A stretch of 64,000 nt of DNA from Metellina segmentata. Its lineage: Eukaryota; Arthropoda; Arachnida; Araneae; Tetragnathidae. Made by a program: the position numbers and the translations under genes. This document shows, piece by piece, positions 10,601-24,229 of this stretch. The stretch lies in the NCBI GenBank assembly GCA_947359465.1, contig OX375878.1, positions 78,784,416 through 78,848,415 of the forward strand. The letters are read 5' to 3'. The notes under the pieces were generated by a model. That model ran no database searches, was not told the DNA's origin, and saw only the letters and a list, made by a program, of their open reading frames with translations. Positions within the stretch are counted from its first letter, which is position 1, and every line of letters begins with the position of its first letter.

Positions 10601-12653
10601 TGCTTAAAATTTTCTGAATATCTGTTTAGCTGGAAAGATAAACTTGCTTGTCTATGTTGGTTTATTCATGACACGTGATAATATAAACATGATAAGACTT
10701 ATTTTTTAAAGAAAATGTTTTGTGTTTCTATAGAAAATCCTTACTCTTACGAGCATTATTTGATATTTTTTCAACCGGAAAAATTTCAGTGTTTTCAATT
10801 ACAGATTTTGGATGATAGGTTATTTGTGATTTACTGCATACAGAGTCAGAATCAGCCATATAGCAGTGCAAGTGTATAAATTTGAACAGCATAAAGTATG
10901 TTTAACCATTTCTCATAAATATAAATTGATATTGTTTTTGATTATTAAAAACAAAATCAAGGGAATTGTACGGTATTGTGATTGTTTTGTGAGTTTAAAA
11001 CAATCATTTATTATCTAAATGTCTAGTGTTATTTTGTTTGTTTTTTAATGTTGCTCAGTTGTTTTTGTACATAATTTTCTTTATTAAAGTTTTTCTGTTG
11101 AAAAAACACTGATTTCTTATTATCTTGATTTAAAATCTATTTGTAAGTAAACATTTTGAGAAATACTTGTATGAAAGCATCCACAATAATTCTATAGTTT
11201 AATTTAAGTTAAGTAGTATGAAAACGCTAAGTTGTTTTTCAAGTGAAACAGCCGTTAGATCATTCAGATAGAAATAAACTGTTTAATTCTCTCAACGTTA
11301 AGCAATCTCACTTAATTTAATCTTCTTATCTAGTTTTAATCAATGAGCCTCCATGTAACACATTTGCTTTACGAGGAAACTTCACAAATCTGTATTCTAT
11401 TAGCTTTAAAGCCGGTAAATCCTGTCGAATAAAAACTTGTTCAACGTACACGATGCCTAAAGTTTTCACTTTCTTAAACTTAAAATGAATCGGTTCAATT
11501 AAAACAACAACACGTTTTTAAGCAAATTATCAAGGAGTTCGAATAGCCCATATCTGGCAAATCGAGCTTGGAGTCACCTGTTTTCATATGGGTCTATTCC
11601 TTAAATTTGGTGGGAGAGGGGTTAAGCGTATACTTTGCGTTTCCATAACCGGTGTCTTTAGAGTCGAATCTGGTTCTGATATTATCATTTGATACCAAAA
11701 GCGATTTCAGAGATTAAGAATTAAACTAACGCATTAAGAAGTAAACACGGCCAAGCTCATCTGCCTTCTCACCACAGTCGCACTATGTACAGTGTAGAAA
11801 ATAATACACAAGGTAAACACGGAAATCCCTTTCTGCCCATCTGATAACTATACCTTGCACACATTTTCCATAAAATCAACTAAAAAAATGTGCTGACAGT
11901 TAATCTTAGTATTGATTTATGATACAACATATGAATTTTATAACAGGACTTCTTGCGCTTTAACCCATATAAATTAGTCTATCATGGGGATCCTATTCGG
12001 ATTATTCAATTCACTTTCTAAACTTAGCTACAGAATCACGTATACAGGATTCTTCAGAGGTTGGTTTTCCATTTTGATTTTTGTGATCTTTAATATTTGC
12101 TGAATGTGTTTTACAAATTCTAACCAGCCTTAATTTCTGCGAGAGCACTGGATATTTTGTTTCATTTTTATTTAGAAACAGAGATCAATGATACACGTCG
12201 AAGTGTAACCGTTATTAAAAAACAAGACCGTAATATTTCAAAGTTCCGAAAAATTGATGTTATTAAAACTGTTTGTTAACCTAGTACTTGTAAAAGTTTC
12301 TTCACCTGTTCATTCACGAGTCAATATGTTAGGATCCATGGGCCTTGAAAGAATAAAAATGGCCTGAAAAGGCCTTAAATGGCCTAAATTTCTGAAAAAG
12401 GTACTAATTTTTCTTTTGCAAACAAAAAGGAAATAGTTATGCATCATTACCTATGATAGTTGAACTATTGATGCCAGATTCTGCCAGACAGAAACATTTT
12501 TTAGATGAATTTTAATGCTAGATAATTCTTATTTTTAATAGTGTGTTTTTGTTAATAATATCTACAATTTTACATAAATGGCATTTTATTAAATAGGGGA
12601 AATCCCGATACAACCTGTTATCACGTACCTAAGTATTGAATGTTTTAAAACTT
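10601..12653. other. Intergenic, nothing recognised
   Basis: AT-rich DNA without protein-like frames. A short cluster of GGCC/GGCCT words at about 12340-12385 (AATGGCCTGAAAAGGCCTTA) is the only visible pattern. Confidence 0.4.
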
Positions 12654-13533
12654 CAAGTGGTTTCGACGAGATATCTCGTCCAAAATAAGATCCATTTTGC
12701 CTTAGATGATATGTCGTTCATAAACATTTGATCATTTTTGATACTGACAAGATAACTAATTGACACAAATTCCCTCAATTACTCCAGTAATTCGATTAGG
12801 GGGATGAAGAGTCAAGTAGGAAAACAAATTGCCCCTTTACCAGTACTAGTGACAGTTTGGAGCAGGTTTCTGCATTAGAGCTGCAAAGATGAACCACCAG
12901 AAGGTTAACAAATAACACAAATAAAAAATAAGTGACGATACTTTATATAATATTTTTTTTGTAATGTAATTAATAGGTTTTTATTTCCTGGAAAGGTAGC
13001 TGGAAAATATTTGTTAGGGATAATTTGCCAAAAAAACTTTACTGGAAATTGCTAATTGATGTCCAATCCAAGTTCTCTATCCCTTATCATATACCCCTTA
13101 AATCCCCAACTTAGATACGACATCATAAAATAACAATTTACAAGAAAACGAAGAATCGAGCAATCAAATACGTTCTCAAAGGTAATATTAAATCGGATAC
13201 ATAAAAAAAGGTTTTGTTTGTCAATCCACAGCTATTTGTGCTACAAGAGGTAACATTGAACAGGATATTAGCTTTAACCTACCAGGTGGTTGACTGTCTT
13301 GACGAGTTATCTCGTCATTAGAAAAACTGATCAGATCTTGTTAGACAAAATACGTCGTCATAAGAAAAACTGACCAGATCTTGCTAGACAAAATACGTCG
13401 TCATAAGGAAAAAAAATGATCTGATGTCGATCCGTCATAGTATAAAATTGGCAATATTTGGATGACGTGATATCTCGTCATTTGCAAACTCAATCAAATC
13501 TTGTTGGAAGAAATATATCGTCGAAACCACTTG
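12654..13533. mobile_element. Non-autonomous inverted-repeat element built around GACGAGATATCTCGTC palindromes
   Basis: Ends CAAGTGGTTTCGACGA (12654-12669) and TCGTCGAAACCACTTG (13518-13533) are perfect 16-bp inverted repeats. The left end runs into the perfect 16-bp palindrome GACGAGATATCTCGTC. Variants recur inside at about 13299, 13350, 13395 and 13470, spaced by similar text (CTGACCAGATCTTGCTAGAC). A shorter relative lies at 54583-54808. No coding sequence is seen and the superfamily is not known to me. Confidence 0.6.
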
Positions 13534-15458
<1,925 letters not shown>

Positions 15459-15515
15459 CATTCAAATACGTAATTTAATGAAAGATCAAAATCAAAATAA
15501 AAAGCATGTGTATTT

Positions 15516-16195
15516 AACCAGAAAACGAAAGTTAGAAGAAAAGTTAAAACTAACCATGCAAGCGCGCTAAAAGCTGCAGACAAAGCATGGTAAGGAATAT
15601 ATTTTTCTTAAATAAGAGGAAATTCAAGAAATAAAAACCAAAAGGAATTTATTGAAAACGAAAGTGTTGGTGGATCAGGGTGTCATCAGGGAGGAGCCTG
15701 ACCCTTACAACACAAAATGGTGTTTTCTTCTACGAATATGAGCCGCAAAATGCTAAGAAATTGCTCATATACTCCTCCAAACACCATTAAAAGCAAATAT
15801 ACAAACAAAATTGAAATAAGAAAATTTAAATCAAACTTGCAGCAGCAGTCGGGAGACCGGCAACACCAAGCCAGAAGATCGCATCAAATGCCGCTACTCA
15901 CTTAGTACAACAAACCATTAACTCAAATGACTCAGAGGAAATGACGAAATAGAAATAGTCATCGGTGGCGTACTTGTTGATAATAATAAATCAGCTTCAT
16001 CTTACTTTAATAATTTTCTTGAAGGATTTATTTGTGAGAAGTGAGTTTTATGGAAATAAGACATTAAAAATATAATAATAATAACACACTGACAGAGGAG
16101 TGCGCAAAAGCTGCAACTACCTCTGAAAGGTAAATATTTATTACAAACACAAAAGTTATTTTTAAAATATAATTTTAAAATAACTTTTGTGTTTG

Positions 16196-16234
<39 letters not shown>

Positions 16235-16464
16235 CTTAGCATTTTGCGATTCATATACTATAAGTAGAAAACACCATATTGTGTTGCATGGGTCGAGCTC
16301 CTCCCTGATGACGCCCTGATCCACCGACACTTTCATTTTCAATAAATTCCTTTTGGTTTTATTTTTTAAATTTTCTTTTGTGTTAGAAATTATATTGCTT
16401 ACCATGCTGTGTCTGCAGATTTCAGCGGGCTTGCATGGTTAGTTTTAACTTTCGTTTTCTGGTT
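15516..16464. repeat. Large inverted repeat, arms of about 240 bp
   Basis: Arm one (15516-15762) begins AACCAGAAAACGAAAGTTA and ends CGCAAAATGCTAAGAAATT. Arm two (16230-16464) is its reverse complement, ending TAACTTTCGTTTTCTGGTT. Shared inner blocks include CCAAAAGGAATTTATTGAAA and TGGTGGATCAGGGTGTCATC (diverged by a few bases in the other arm). The spacer is about 467 bp. The arms are probably two copies of one dispersed repeat in opposite orientation, or a foldback element. Confidence 0.8.
16141..16198. repeat. 58-bp near-perfect palindrome
   Basis: TTACAAACACAAAAGTTATT at the left is exactly complementary to the right end; 22 bp pair without mismatch (24 counting the flanking TA). The 14-base centre TAAAATATAATTTT can pair further. 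It abuts a (TA)n run at 16199-16230. Confidence 0.9.
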
Positions 16465-16469
16465 GACTA

Positions 16470-18157
16470 CCCCTGCTTTTCATTTTGTTCTTTCGTAAAT
16501 TTTTAAGCAACAACAAATATTGGAATGCACTTTAAGCGATTACATGCAATTTGAAAACTAATTTATATTCTAGAGAAGTCATTTGTGCTTCTTAAGCTCT
16601 TTAACTCGAATTCCCTTGATAAGCTTAAGTTCACATATGTCATTAAATTGAGGTTTAGGTCTTGAATCTTTAAATTGCAAAATAAATAGCTAATCATGTC
16701 TGCTACCGAACCACAAGGAACTGATTTCAAAAAAATCATTTCGTCGTGAATTCCGACATTCCTTTTAAATTCCACTTTCAGCTAGCTAAGAAAACAGAAA
16801 ATGAAAACAACAAAAAGATCGAGAGAGAGAAAGAATCAATTGGCACAGATCTTCAAAATGGCTCAATTTAAAAGAACAAAAACCTAAAATTCCTTTGATA
16901 CCAGGAACACCCATGATGCAGTTATATGCGACAATCAGTGTCACAGCAATTTGGGTTGAAGATTCTCTCTCTATTTTCGAAACAGACCTATTTACTTCCA
17001 GCTTCAAGAGCGATTTTTGTTTTTGTTCCTTTTTTCTTCTTTCTCTAAATGCCCCCTCCATTTCAGAGCCGCTTTCTCTGGTGCCCCCAAGAAAGAACGA
17101 AAGAATCAGGAACAGCGAGGGAGAGAGAGTGCGTGTTGAAAATGGTCGGACACCGGTCCCGACCGACACACCGTTTTTCCAGACCTATAATTTTCTCACT
17201 TCAGGCTTAGAAGACCCGGGGGCTTTTTAGCAAAGTCTTGAGCCACCCAGGCAGTTAGTGGGGAAAGTATAAATATAAAAAATGCTTAGACAAAGGAATA
17301 AGTTCGTGCGGAGAGGACAACTGAAGTGCACTTGAGCCCTACCCTCTTTGTCTTTGAGTCACAATTGCCTTTTGCGAGAATGTGTGATCAAGAAATAATG
17401 AAGAACTTTACACTTACACAGCGTCAGAACAGACTAACTCCTCCAGAGTCCTGCACTAAAATAACATGCTATTTTTATGTTTGTGAAGTTAATAAAGGAT
17501 GAATAATGTTTTTGTTTTTGAATTTGAGATTCGCAAATTCTCTATTATAAACTTATTCTTCTTCATTCGTATTCTGACTTCTCACTTCTTCGCCAACGTC
17601 GGAACCTTATTGGTCAGTGAGAAGATAAATTTCACATGAAAAATATATTAAAGAAGGCTAGAATTTTCATAAACAACTAATAAAATGTTGACAGGTTTAT
17701 TAAAATTATCACTCAATAATCTTTTACATTTAACTTCATTACGTTTCTGTTAACATGCATAGAAATAAATAAAATATTCAAAATTATTCTCACAATAGTA
17801 AACAAAATCTCAAAAAAATATAGTTAGATCAATCGTATTATAAGAAGATCATGTTCGAATCATGTTGGCATTTTTTAATCATACAAATCGCATAGATAAG
17901 CTTAAAACATTTGTTCTTTGGAAAGAAGAAACATTTGGAAAAATCATACTTTTACAGGCTGAAAAAGAAATGTTCCAACTAAAGCACTAAAATGGGTCAA
18001 CTTAGTACAAAATGTTGGAACCTGTGGAAGTAAATTGATAAAGTACATGTGAGTAAATTGAATAAGTACACTCAATCGCATATTCTTTACTCTGAAAATT
18101 GTACTTGCACAACTGATTATTGTTCATGCTGAAAGTAGACACCGTTTCTACCTGTTG
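16470..18157. other. Intergenic; a purine/pyrimidine-biased patch at about 16790-17240
   Basis: The patch is rich in GAGA/GAAAG words and less AT-rich than its flanks. It is open on both strands, but neither reading resembles a protein I know, and the composition bias explains the open frames. Nothing is recognised elsewhere in the stretch. Confidence 0.35.
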
Positions 18158-18456
18158 TAATATAATATATATAATATAATATAATATAATATAATATAAT
18201 ATAATAATATATAATATAATATAATATAATATAATATAATATAATAATATATAATATAATATAATATAATATAATAATATATAATATATATAATATAATA
18301 TAATATATACAATATAATATATATAATATAATATAATATAATATAATATAATAATATATAATATAATATAATATATATAATACAATATATATAATATAAT
18401 AATATATAATATAATATAATAATATATAATATAATATAATAATATGTAATATAATA
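18158..18456. repeat. ATAAT/TATAA satellite (about 300 bp)
   Basis: Repeats of ATATAATATAATATAATA-type units. Long open frames of Tyr, Ile and Leu across it are artefacts of the repeat. Confidence 0.97.
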
Positions 18457-20684
18457 CTCATCCGATTGACATCAGTTGGTCGGTTTGTCATTCTACTGTC
18501 ATTTTTTGCTGCTGAGGTCCAATTTCAAGTAATATTAATGCCTTATTTCTAAACAGAGACTCAATGACTTCCTACAGTGGTATTTTCAGGGCGGCAAAAT
18601 AAAATTGGGGATAGAAGCGAACCCAAATCCTCAGAGTTCATATTCAATCAATTGCCTACTCTAACCTTTAACTTTTACAAATTCCACATTTTTAATAAAT
18701 ACATCCAAAACTTTTACTTATATGTTTACCCTCTATCTCTCTTGTTTCTACTTACTATTGCAAAAATAATTTAAAAAAAATACGTTCTAATACTATTTTA
18801 CAGTTTGGCACTTGTCATATATGATGGGGCAAGTGCATATACCACGGGTTGCTTTCTTTCTTGGAATGTGATAGTATTGCGAGTCGAGCAATGGCAAATA
18901 ATTATATTCATGTTCTATTACGGTCTATGCAATTTCCATGCCAAAATTAGAACTCGAATCTTCAGTGTTCATATTTAATCAATTTCTAATGTACCCCAAT
19001 AATTTTTTTAAATTGCATGTATTTAGCAAACATTTCCAGTCTTTTTTAATGGGTTCACTCTTATTTGCTATAATTAAAAATTGCTAAATTAAAAAATATT
19101 TTAAAATAACTTACCATTGATATAATTATTAAAAAAATACTTTCTAATGCACGGGGTCGCAACTGTAAAATATGATAGGGTAAGTGCATATACCATGGGC
19201 TGTTTTCTTGTTTGGAATTTTGATTGTTTTGTAAGGGAGCATATAATGTTATTCATACTCTTCTTTGGTTTGGTCAACTGCCCTGCCAAAAATCGAAGCT
19301 CCAGAAGTGAAATTAATCCATAGGATTAATTCAAGCAGGTGGTAGCCTCTACTTTAATCACAGAAATATCTCATACTCAGTGGACGCAATTACCTCTACG
19401 AAGACGCTTGCTTTAACCCAATCTACCCAAAACTACTTTAAAATACTAATTTTTAAATATTTGTAATGCCAAAAAGTGCAAATAAATTAATTGCAAGTAG
19501 TCTCAGAATAGCAGAAGATCTAATACAATAAGCAATTTTGCAGATGACGGTTAGGTTTACTTTGCTACAGGATGGCAAATCTTTTTTTATCATACAGGTG
19601 GCAAAAGGGCATGTCCGATCCTGAATGACATGATCAATATAAATTCACATAAATATAATGTATTATTATTATACGGAATTTATTATCTATACGACACTAA
19701 CTATCAGTGAGGCTTATAGTGCAGCCAGAGATGGAATGTTCAGTAGCTTCTACCATCATATCTATGGCATCAAATACCACAACCAATAAAAACCGATCAT
19801 TTGTTCATTTCAAGATTAATGTTAAATAAAGTTTACTTTTCTAGGGTTAAAAAAGAATTCGTGATATTTTATTTTCTGGTTTATTCTTAATAAGGGAGCT
19901 GTAAGTCTCGACTATAAGTCGCCATAAAATAGTTCATTTTTATAATATTTATACCGTCGACTTAGAATAGAAAGTCATCAACTGACATTTTTTGGAGACG
20001 CTAAATGTTTATTTTCATGATGATGAGAAATACATATTCAAGTATAAATCGTTTTGAAAACAATATAACTAAAAATGCCTTTTATTTTTATGCTTGACTC
20101 AAAATCTAAAAATTAGTCTTTATAGAGCTGTAAAGTCAAAAAAAAAATTTGTCAGTTAATGAGTTTCTGCTCTAGGCCGTCATATGTCTGAGAAGAAAAA
20201 AATGTTGGGGCTTACTATGAAGATTTGTTTATATTTGTTTTCTTATGCACAAGTTTCTCACCATTATTGCTATTTTTGAAAGTTTTGCTTGGTTTGTCGT
20301 TTTGATGTCTTCTTTTTGCTGTAATGGAAGGAGATGTAGTTTTCTGAATTGGATTTGAAGCGAATTCCACAACACGCAACTTGTTGAGCAAAAGATACGG
20401 ACTCGTTGTGATTTTATTATAACAGAATTCTTGCGCCTACTTATTCATTTGTAAGGACCATAACTGATTCCGTCTTCACACATATTTTCAATACCAGAGT
20501 GCTCTAGGTTCAATTCATGCAGCTGTCTTACCGTCGCTTTTTTTCACAGTTTCCAATTGATATTATGTATGATACGACGTACGTACTTGTGATCTGTGTG
20601 TTCTTTTTCAACATTTAGACTTTAAGAGTTTTGTACTTTTCCATATATTTTTATCAGTTTTGTTATCCATCACAGTGCAAAAAA
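18457..20684. other. Intergenic, nothing recognised
   Basis: AT-rich. The segments at 18800-18890 and 19160-19230 resemble each other (both contain ATGATxGGGxAAGTGCATATACCA followed by GGTTGCTTTCTT/GCTGTTTTCTT), suggesting two copies of an old repeat. No coding sequence is seen. Confidence 0.35.
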
Positions 20685-22166
20685 AAATGAGTTACAGAAG
20701 CGCAGTAAGTGATAGTAAGCTTGAATTTAATGAACTGTGGGGAAATGAGTTGTTATTCATAGCAAGTCCATTAGAAGAATTGTTTTGCATTGTCTTTGAA
20801 AGTACTCTTTCACGTAATAGAACATGTGATCTTATAGACACTTTAAGACACAGCATCAGACTAACATAGTAAGAAAAATGAAGCTCGTTCTCGGGTATGA
20901 GTTACGAAAATAGTTAGTGACTAAGAAAAAGAAGAAATCAGAAGACAAAATATTTTTGCTAAAGTAAGTTGTGAAAACTTAGGCTGTGACAGTAGCATCA
21001 TATAAAATTGCTTTATCATTATAAAAAAAATAATAATAAAAATAATACTAAAACTTTTTTTTTTTGACGGAGAAGAAATTGTTAAGCGTTGTCTCCAAAT
21101 ACTTGCACGCCATCTTGGTAATAAAGGTATTGAAAGGAAAGCAGACGAAATTACTATATCAGCTCAGCAGTCAGTTCGAGACGTATCGAAGAACTCTTTC
21201 AGGATGTAGCTCAGCAACTGGATGACCTTGTTCATTCTTGTACTTCTTTCTGTAGCTTTGAATGAATCAACGGACATATGTGATATAGTCCATTTATAAG
21301 CATTTTTATAAGATGAATTGATGATAATTTCAATGTCTTTGAAGAACTTGCCAGTTAGGAGTTATTGCTAAGTAGAACAAGAGGATCAGACATATTTAAA
21401 AAAGTAGAACCCTGCTTAGAAAATCTAAAATTCTACTATAGTAAACTCATCAGTGTGTGTACTGATAGATCGCCATCAATGATATGTAAAGTATATGGCA
21501 TTACAACTTAGATCGAAAAAATTTTTAATCGTCCAGCTCTAAAATATCAATGCATTATACACCAAGAGGCAATGTGTGGGAAAATTTTTAAAATGCAGCA
21601 TGTATATGTTACCGGTTTCAAAACATGTGAATAAAATTAGAGCAAGAGCATTAAACAGAAGAGAATTTAGAGAATATTGTGAATTGTAAGCTTGGAATAT
21701 CGTAAACTTGTCCTTCATTAAGAGGTTTTGACGCCAATGCATTATACACTAAGACTAGAGGACAGTAAGACTGTAACAATAAACTGTGAAGACTTTCTAG
21801 AGGACAGGTTCTGAGTCGATTTTGGAAATTGATAAATGCTGTTTATCATTTTTTTAAACAGGAAAATGAACAACTTGATGAAAGAACCAATTATTATTTA
21901 ATAATAATTGGCTATTTGATTTTTAGTTGGTGTTATTAGCCATTTCAATGATCTAAAATCGAAACTTCAAGACTAGAATAAATAGCATCAATTCATTTAA
22001 AGTGAAATTAAAACTGTTCATCTCAAATTTAGAAAATCAGAATTCGAGTCAATTTCCACACTTAAAAGAGCAGAGTGAATGTGCTGCGATAATAGCAATT
22101 TAACCAAATATATTGAAAAAAAATCAAGTTATTGCTAGGGTCATTTGAAAGTTTTGTTTTCATGAT

Positions 22167-23756
22167 TTGGTTAAAGAAGAAAACTGCATGCTCGCATTTA
22201 TCATATCATTTTCCCAACAAACAATTTTGAGTTTTAACCCAACAAAGTCTACGGTAAGTCTCTTTACGACCAATAGAAAGTTATATAACTATCAACCTGG
22301 TGTTATTTTGGACCAAAAGCCTCTAACAGTGGACAAACACCCAAAATACTTGGGATTTGTTTTAGATCCAGAGATAACGTGCAATAAACACATTGACCAT
22401 CTGGTGCTAAAAAGCAGGAAACGACTAAAAATTTTAAAGTACATTTCAGGACGTGACTGGGGAGCTGATGCTGCTACTCTAAGATATACATACATCTCTC
22501 TTATTAGACCCATCTTGGAGTATGGATATCCAGTCTACTGTTGCGCATCTAACACCAATTTACAGAAACTAGAGAGAGTCCAACTTAGCTCAGCCCGAAT
22601 TGTCACTGGACTTCGTAACTCTTGCCCCAATGACGTAGTGCTTTTCGAGGCTGACCTGCAACCTTTTAGCCTCAGAAGAAATGCTTCTTTGGCGAAATAC
22701 TATGGCAAACTATGTAGTCTTGGAGAGGGAAATAGAACCTCTGCCTATCTGAGAGACTGGCGCAATGATCAAAGACTTAAGAGAAACAGTCCTTTTAGCA
22801 TGGCGACTCAAGCTAAACTGTTTGAGGGTGACGTGGAACAACATCATCTGGTTCAAAGCGTAGATCCTTCTGACGGTCTTCCTAATGTATATTTCCACAC
22901 AGACCTTCTTGTACAAGTGAACAGGCAGCATGACCTTCCTATTTATCTAAAGCAACTGGCACTTGAAATAATCAACAACATCCCGGCTGACGCTACTAAG
23001 GTGTACACTGACGGCAGTAAAAACGAGAAGGGTGGAGCTGGCAGTGGAATCTATATAATTTCAGATGGTAACTACACAAAGATTCAGAGAAGGAATCCTG
23101 ATGGCTGCTCTGTATTCCGTAGCGAGCTTATTGCTATAAACGAAAGCCTTGACTATATTGCGACTGTAATTGCAGGAAAAGAAATCTGGATTCTAACAGA
23201 TAGCAGGAGTTCTGTCCAGCACTTGGCTAATTGGTCTGGTGTTAGAGACAAGGTGGGAGTATCTGTCCTCAATAAGCTAAGACAACTGTCTATAGATAAT
23301 CAGATCCACATACAGTGGATCCCCTCTCATGTCGAACTTGATGGGAATGAAATGGCAGATGAATTGGCCAAGGCGGGAGCTAGTGAAGTATTGGTTCCAC
23401 TTGAGCCTCTTACCTACACTGAGATTTATTCGCAGGCTAAGTTGAGGGGAAAAACAATATGGTCCACTCCCCCAGTGCATCAATGGTATCGTGGCCATCG
23501 ACCCGGCGGCTCTTTGGCACTTAATTGTGACAGGCAAGGACAAACTGCAATTACACGATTCCTAAGTGGACACCTCAGAACTATGACCTTCTCAGATGGC
23601 TTGAGAACTTTCGACACATGCACCAAGTGCTCCTTTGAGCAGGCTTCTCCTTCCCACATCCTGGAGTGCCTGGGACTTAACCATCAAGATCTCCTTGGAA
23701 GTCCATTGCTGGTCCTGGACTTCCTCAGGGTGTATGGATTCATGGACCTAGTCTAG
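22167..23756 (+). CDS. Open reading frame of 529 aa: end of a LINE reverse transcriptase plus RNase H, with a hAT-derived start
   Basis: Residues 1-16 come from the hAT relic. From residue about 17 the product is the C-terminal part of a non-LTR retrotransposon ORF2: the thumb region after the RT core (KHPKYLGFVLDPEI), then an RNase H domain with all four acidic residues in place (D282 in YTDGSK, E320 in FRSEL, D345 in LTDSRS, D398 in NEMADELAK), then a Cys-His motif (CTKCSFEQASPSHILEC). The RT catalytic core (YADD-type motif) is absent, so it cannot retrotranspose. The frame has no stop, so the insertion is young. There is no reason to think it is a host gene. Confidence 0.85.
   Translation: MVKEENCMLAFIISFSQQTILSFNPTKSTVSLFTTNRKLYNYQPGVILDQKPLTVDKHPKYLGFVLDPEITCNKHIDHLVLKSRKRLKILKYISGRDWGADAATLRYTYISLIRPILEYGYPVYCCASNTNLQKLERVQLSSARIVTGLRNSCPNDVVLFEADLQPFSLRRNASLAKYYGKLCSLGEGNRTSAYLRDWRNDQRLKRNSPFSMATQAKLFEGDVEQHHLVQSVDPSDGLPNVYFHTDLLVQVNRQHDLPIYLKQLALEIINNIPADATKVYTDGSKNEKGGAGSGIYIISDGNYTKIQRRNPDGCSVFRSELIAINESLDYIATVIAGKEIWILTDSRSSVQHLANWSGVRDKVGVSVLNKLRQLSIDNQIHIQWIPSHVELDGNEMADELAKAGASEVLVPLEPLTYTEIYSQAKLRGKTIWSTPPVHQWYRGHRPGGSLALNCDRQGQTAITRFLSGHLRTMTFSDGLRTFDTCTKCSFEQASPSHILECLGLNHQDLLGSPLLVLDFLRVYGFMDLV
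22203..22213. repeat. Target-site duplication, left copy
   Basis: ATATCATTTTC, identical to 23791-23801 at the other end of the LINE. Confidence 0.88.
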
Positions 23757-23790
23757 CCCCGCTGGACTTTGGGGGTTGGCAACAACAACA
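22214..23790 (+). mobile_element. 5'-truncated LINE (Jockey/X-element-like) inserted in the hAT relic
   Basis: The copy begins inside ORF2 at about 22214 and ends just after the ORF with CTTTGGGGGTTGGCAACAAC and a short CAA-rich tail. It is flanked by the 11-bp direct repeat ATATCATTTTC. This is the classic pattern of target-primed insertion with early termination of reverse transcription. The left junction is set by the duplication and by the switch from hAT-like to LINE-like protein. Confidence 0.88.
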
Positions 23791-23801
23791 ATATCATTTT
23801 C
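23791..23801. repeat. Target-site duplication, right copy
   Basis: ATATCATTTTC directly after the CAACAACAACA tail of the LINE. The hAT frame resumes in the phase it had before the insertion. Confidence 0.88.
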
Positions 23802-24229
23802 ACTTAATGAACAAAACGTAATGAAGATATTTAGTAACATACAAATGGAACTTATTCATTTAATAACGAATTCATTATTGAAAATGAAATTTGATGAGCC
23901 TTTAGCAGATAAAAAGGCTTCAGACATGATTAATTTCTGTCTGATTAAACCCTGGGAACGTTTCCCAGAACTAAGAAAATTTGCAAAAAAAGTTATACAC
24001 TCTAAGACAAAAAAAAAGTTGCACCTGGAAGGAGTAGACCGGCAAAAATTAAATTGGGAGGAGTGGTACATCTGCGTTGGAGATGCAAATGATCAAATTT
24101 TCAGAAGCGTTTGAGCATGTGCCCCAAGCAGGGCAGATCTCAAACACACTGAATATTGGGGCATGAAATAACATCCAGTAGCGCACCAAATTCGTTTCGA
24201 TTCATGCTGTTGTGTTCGTTTCCCATTGA

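Larger units (their letters stand above)
20685..24113 (+). pseudogene. hAT-family transposase relic (GTF2IRD2/ZBED-like), interrupted by a LINE
   Basis: Degenerate fragments appear in the right order. An N-terminal block (about 20700-20865, FNELWGNELLFIASPLEELF) resembles the BED-finger region, with finger cysteines lost. A block at about 21430-21480 reads CVCTDRSPSM. A block at about 21540-21700 reads KYQCIIHQEAMCGKIFKMQH followed by ARALNRREFREYCEL. A C-terminal block after the LINE (23802-24000) reads FSNIQMELIHLITNSLLKMK. Stops and frameshifts are frequent. In autonomous relatives these are the zinc finger, catalytic core and dimerization parts of the transposase. The extreme C-terminus departs from the usual hAT ending, so the relic may be truncated near 24000. 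Confidence 0.7.

Noticed and set aside
16786..17230. 110-127-codon frames on both strands
   Set aside because: The DNA is GA/CT-biased and open both ways; no family resemblance and no convincing splice context.
18002..18491. Two 120-codon frames rich in Tyr, Ile and Leu
   Set aside because: They run through the ATAAT satellite; composition explains them.
22167..23756. Domesticated host RNase H gene
   Set aside because: Perfect target duplications, truncated RT and a simple tail mark it as a recent LINE copy.
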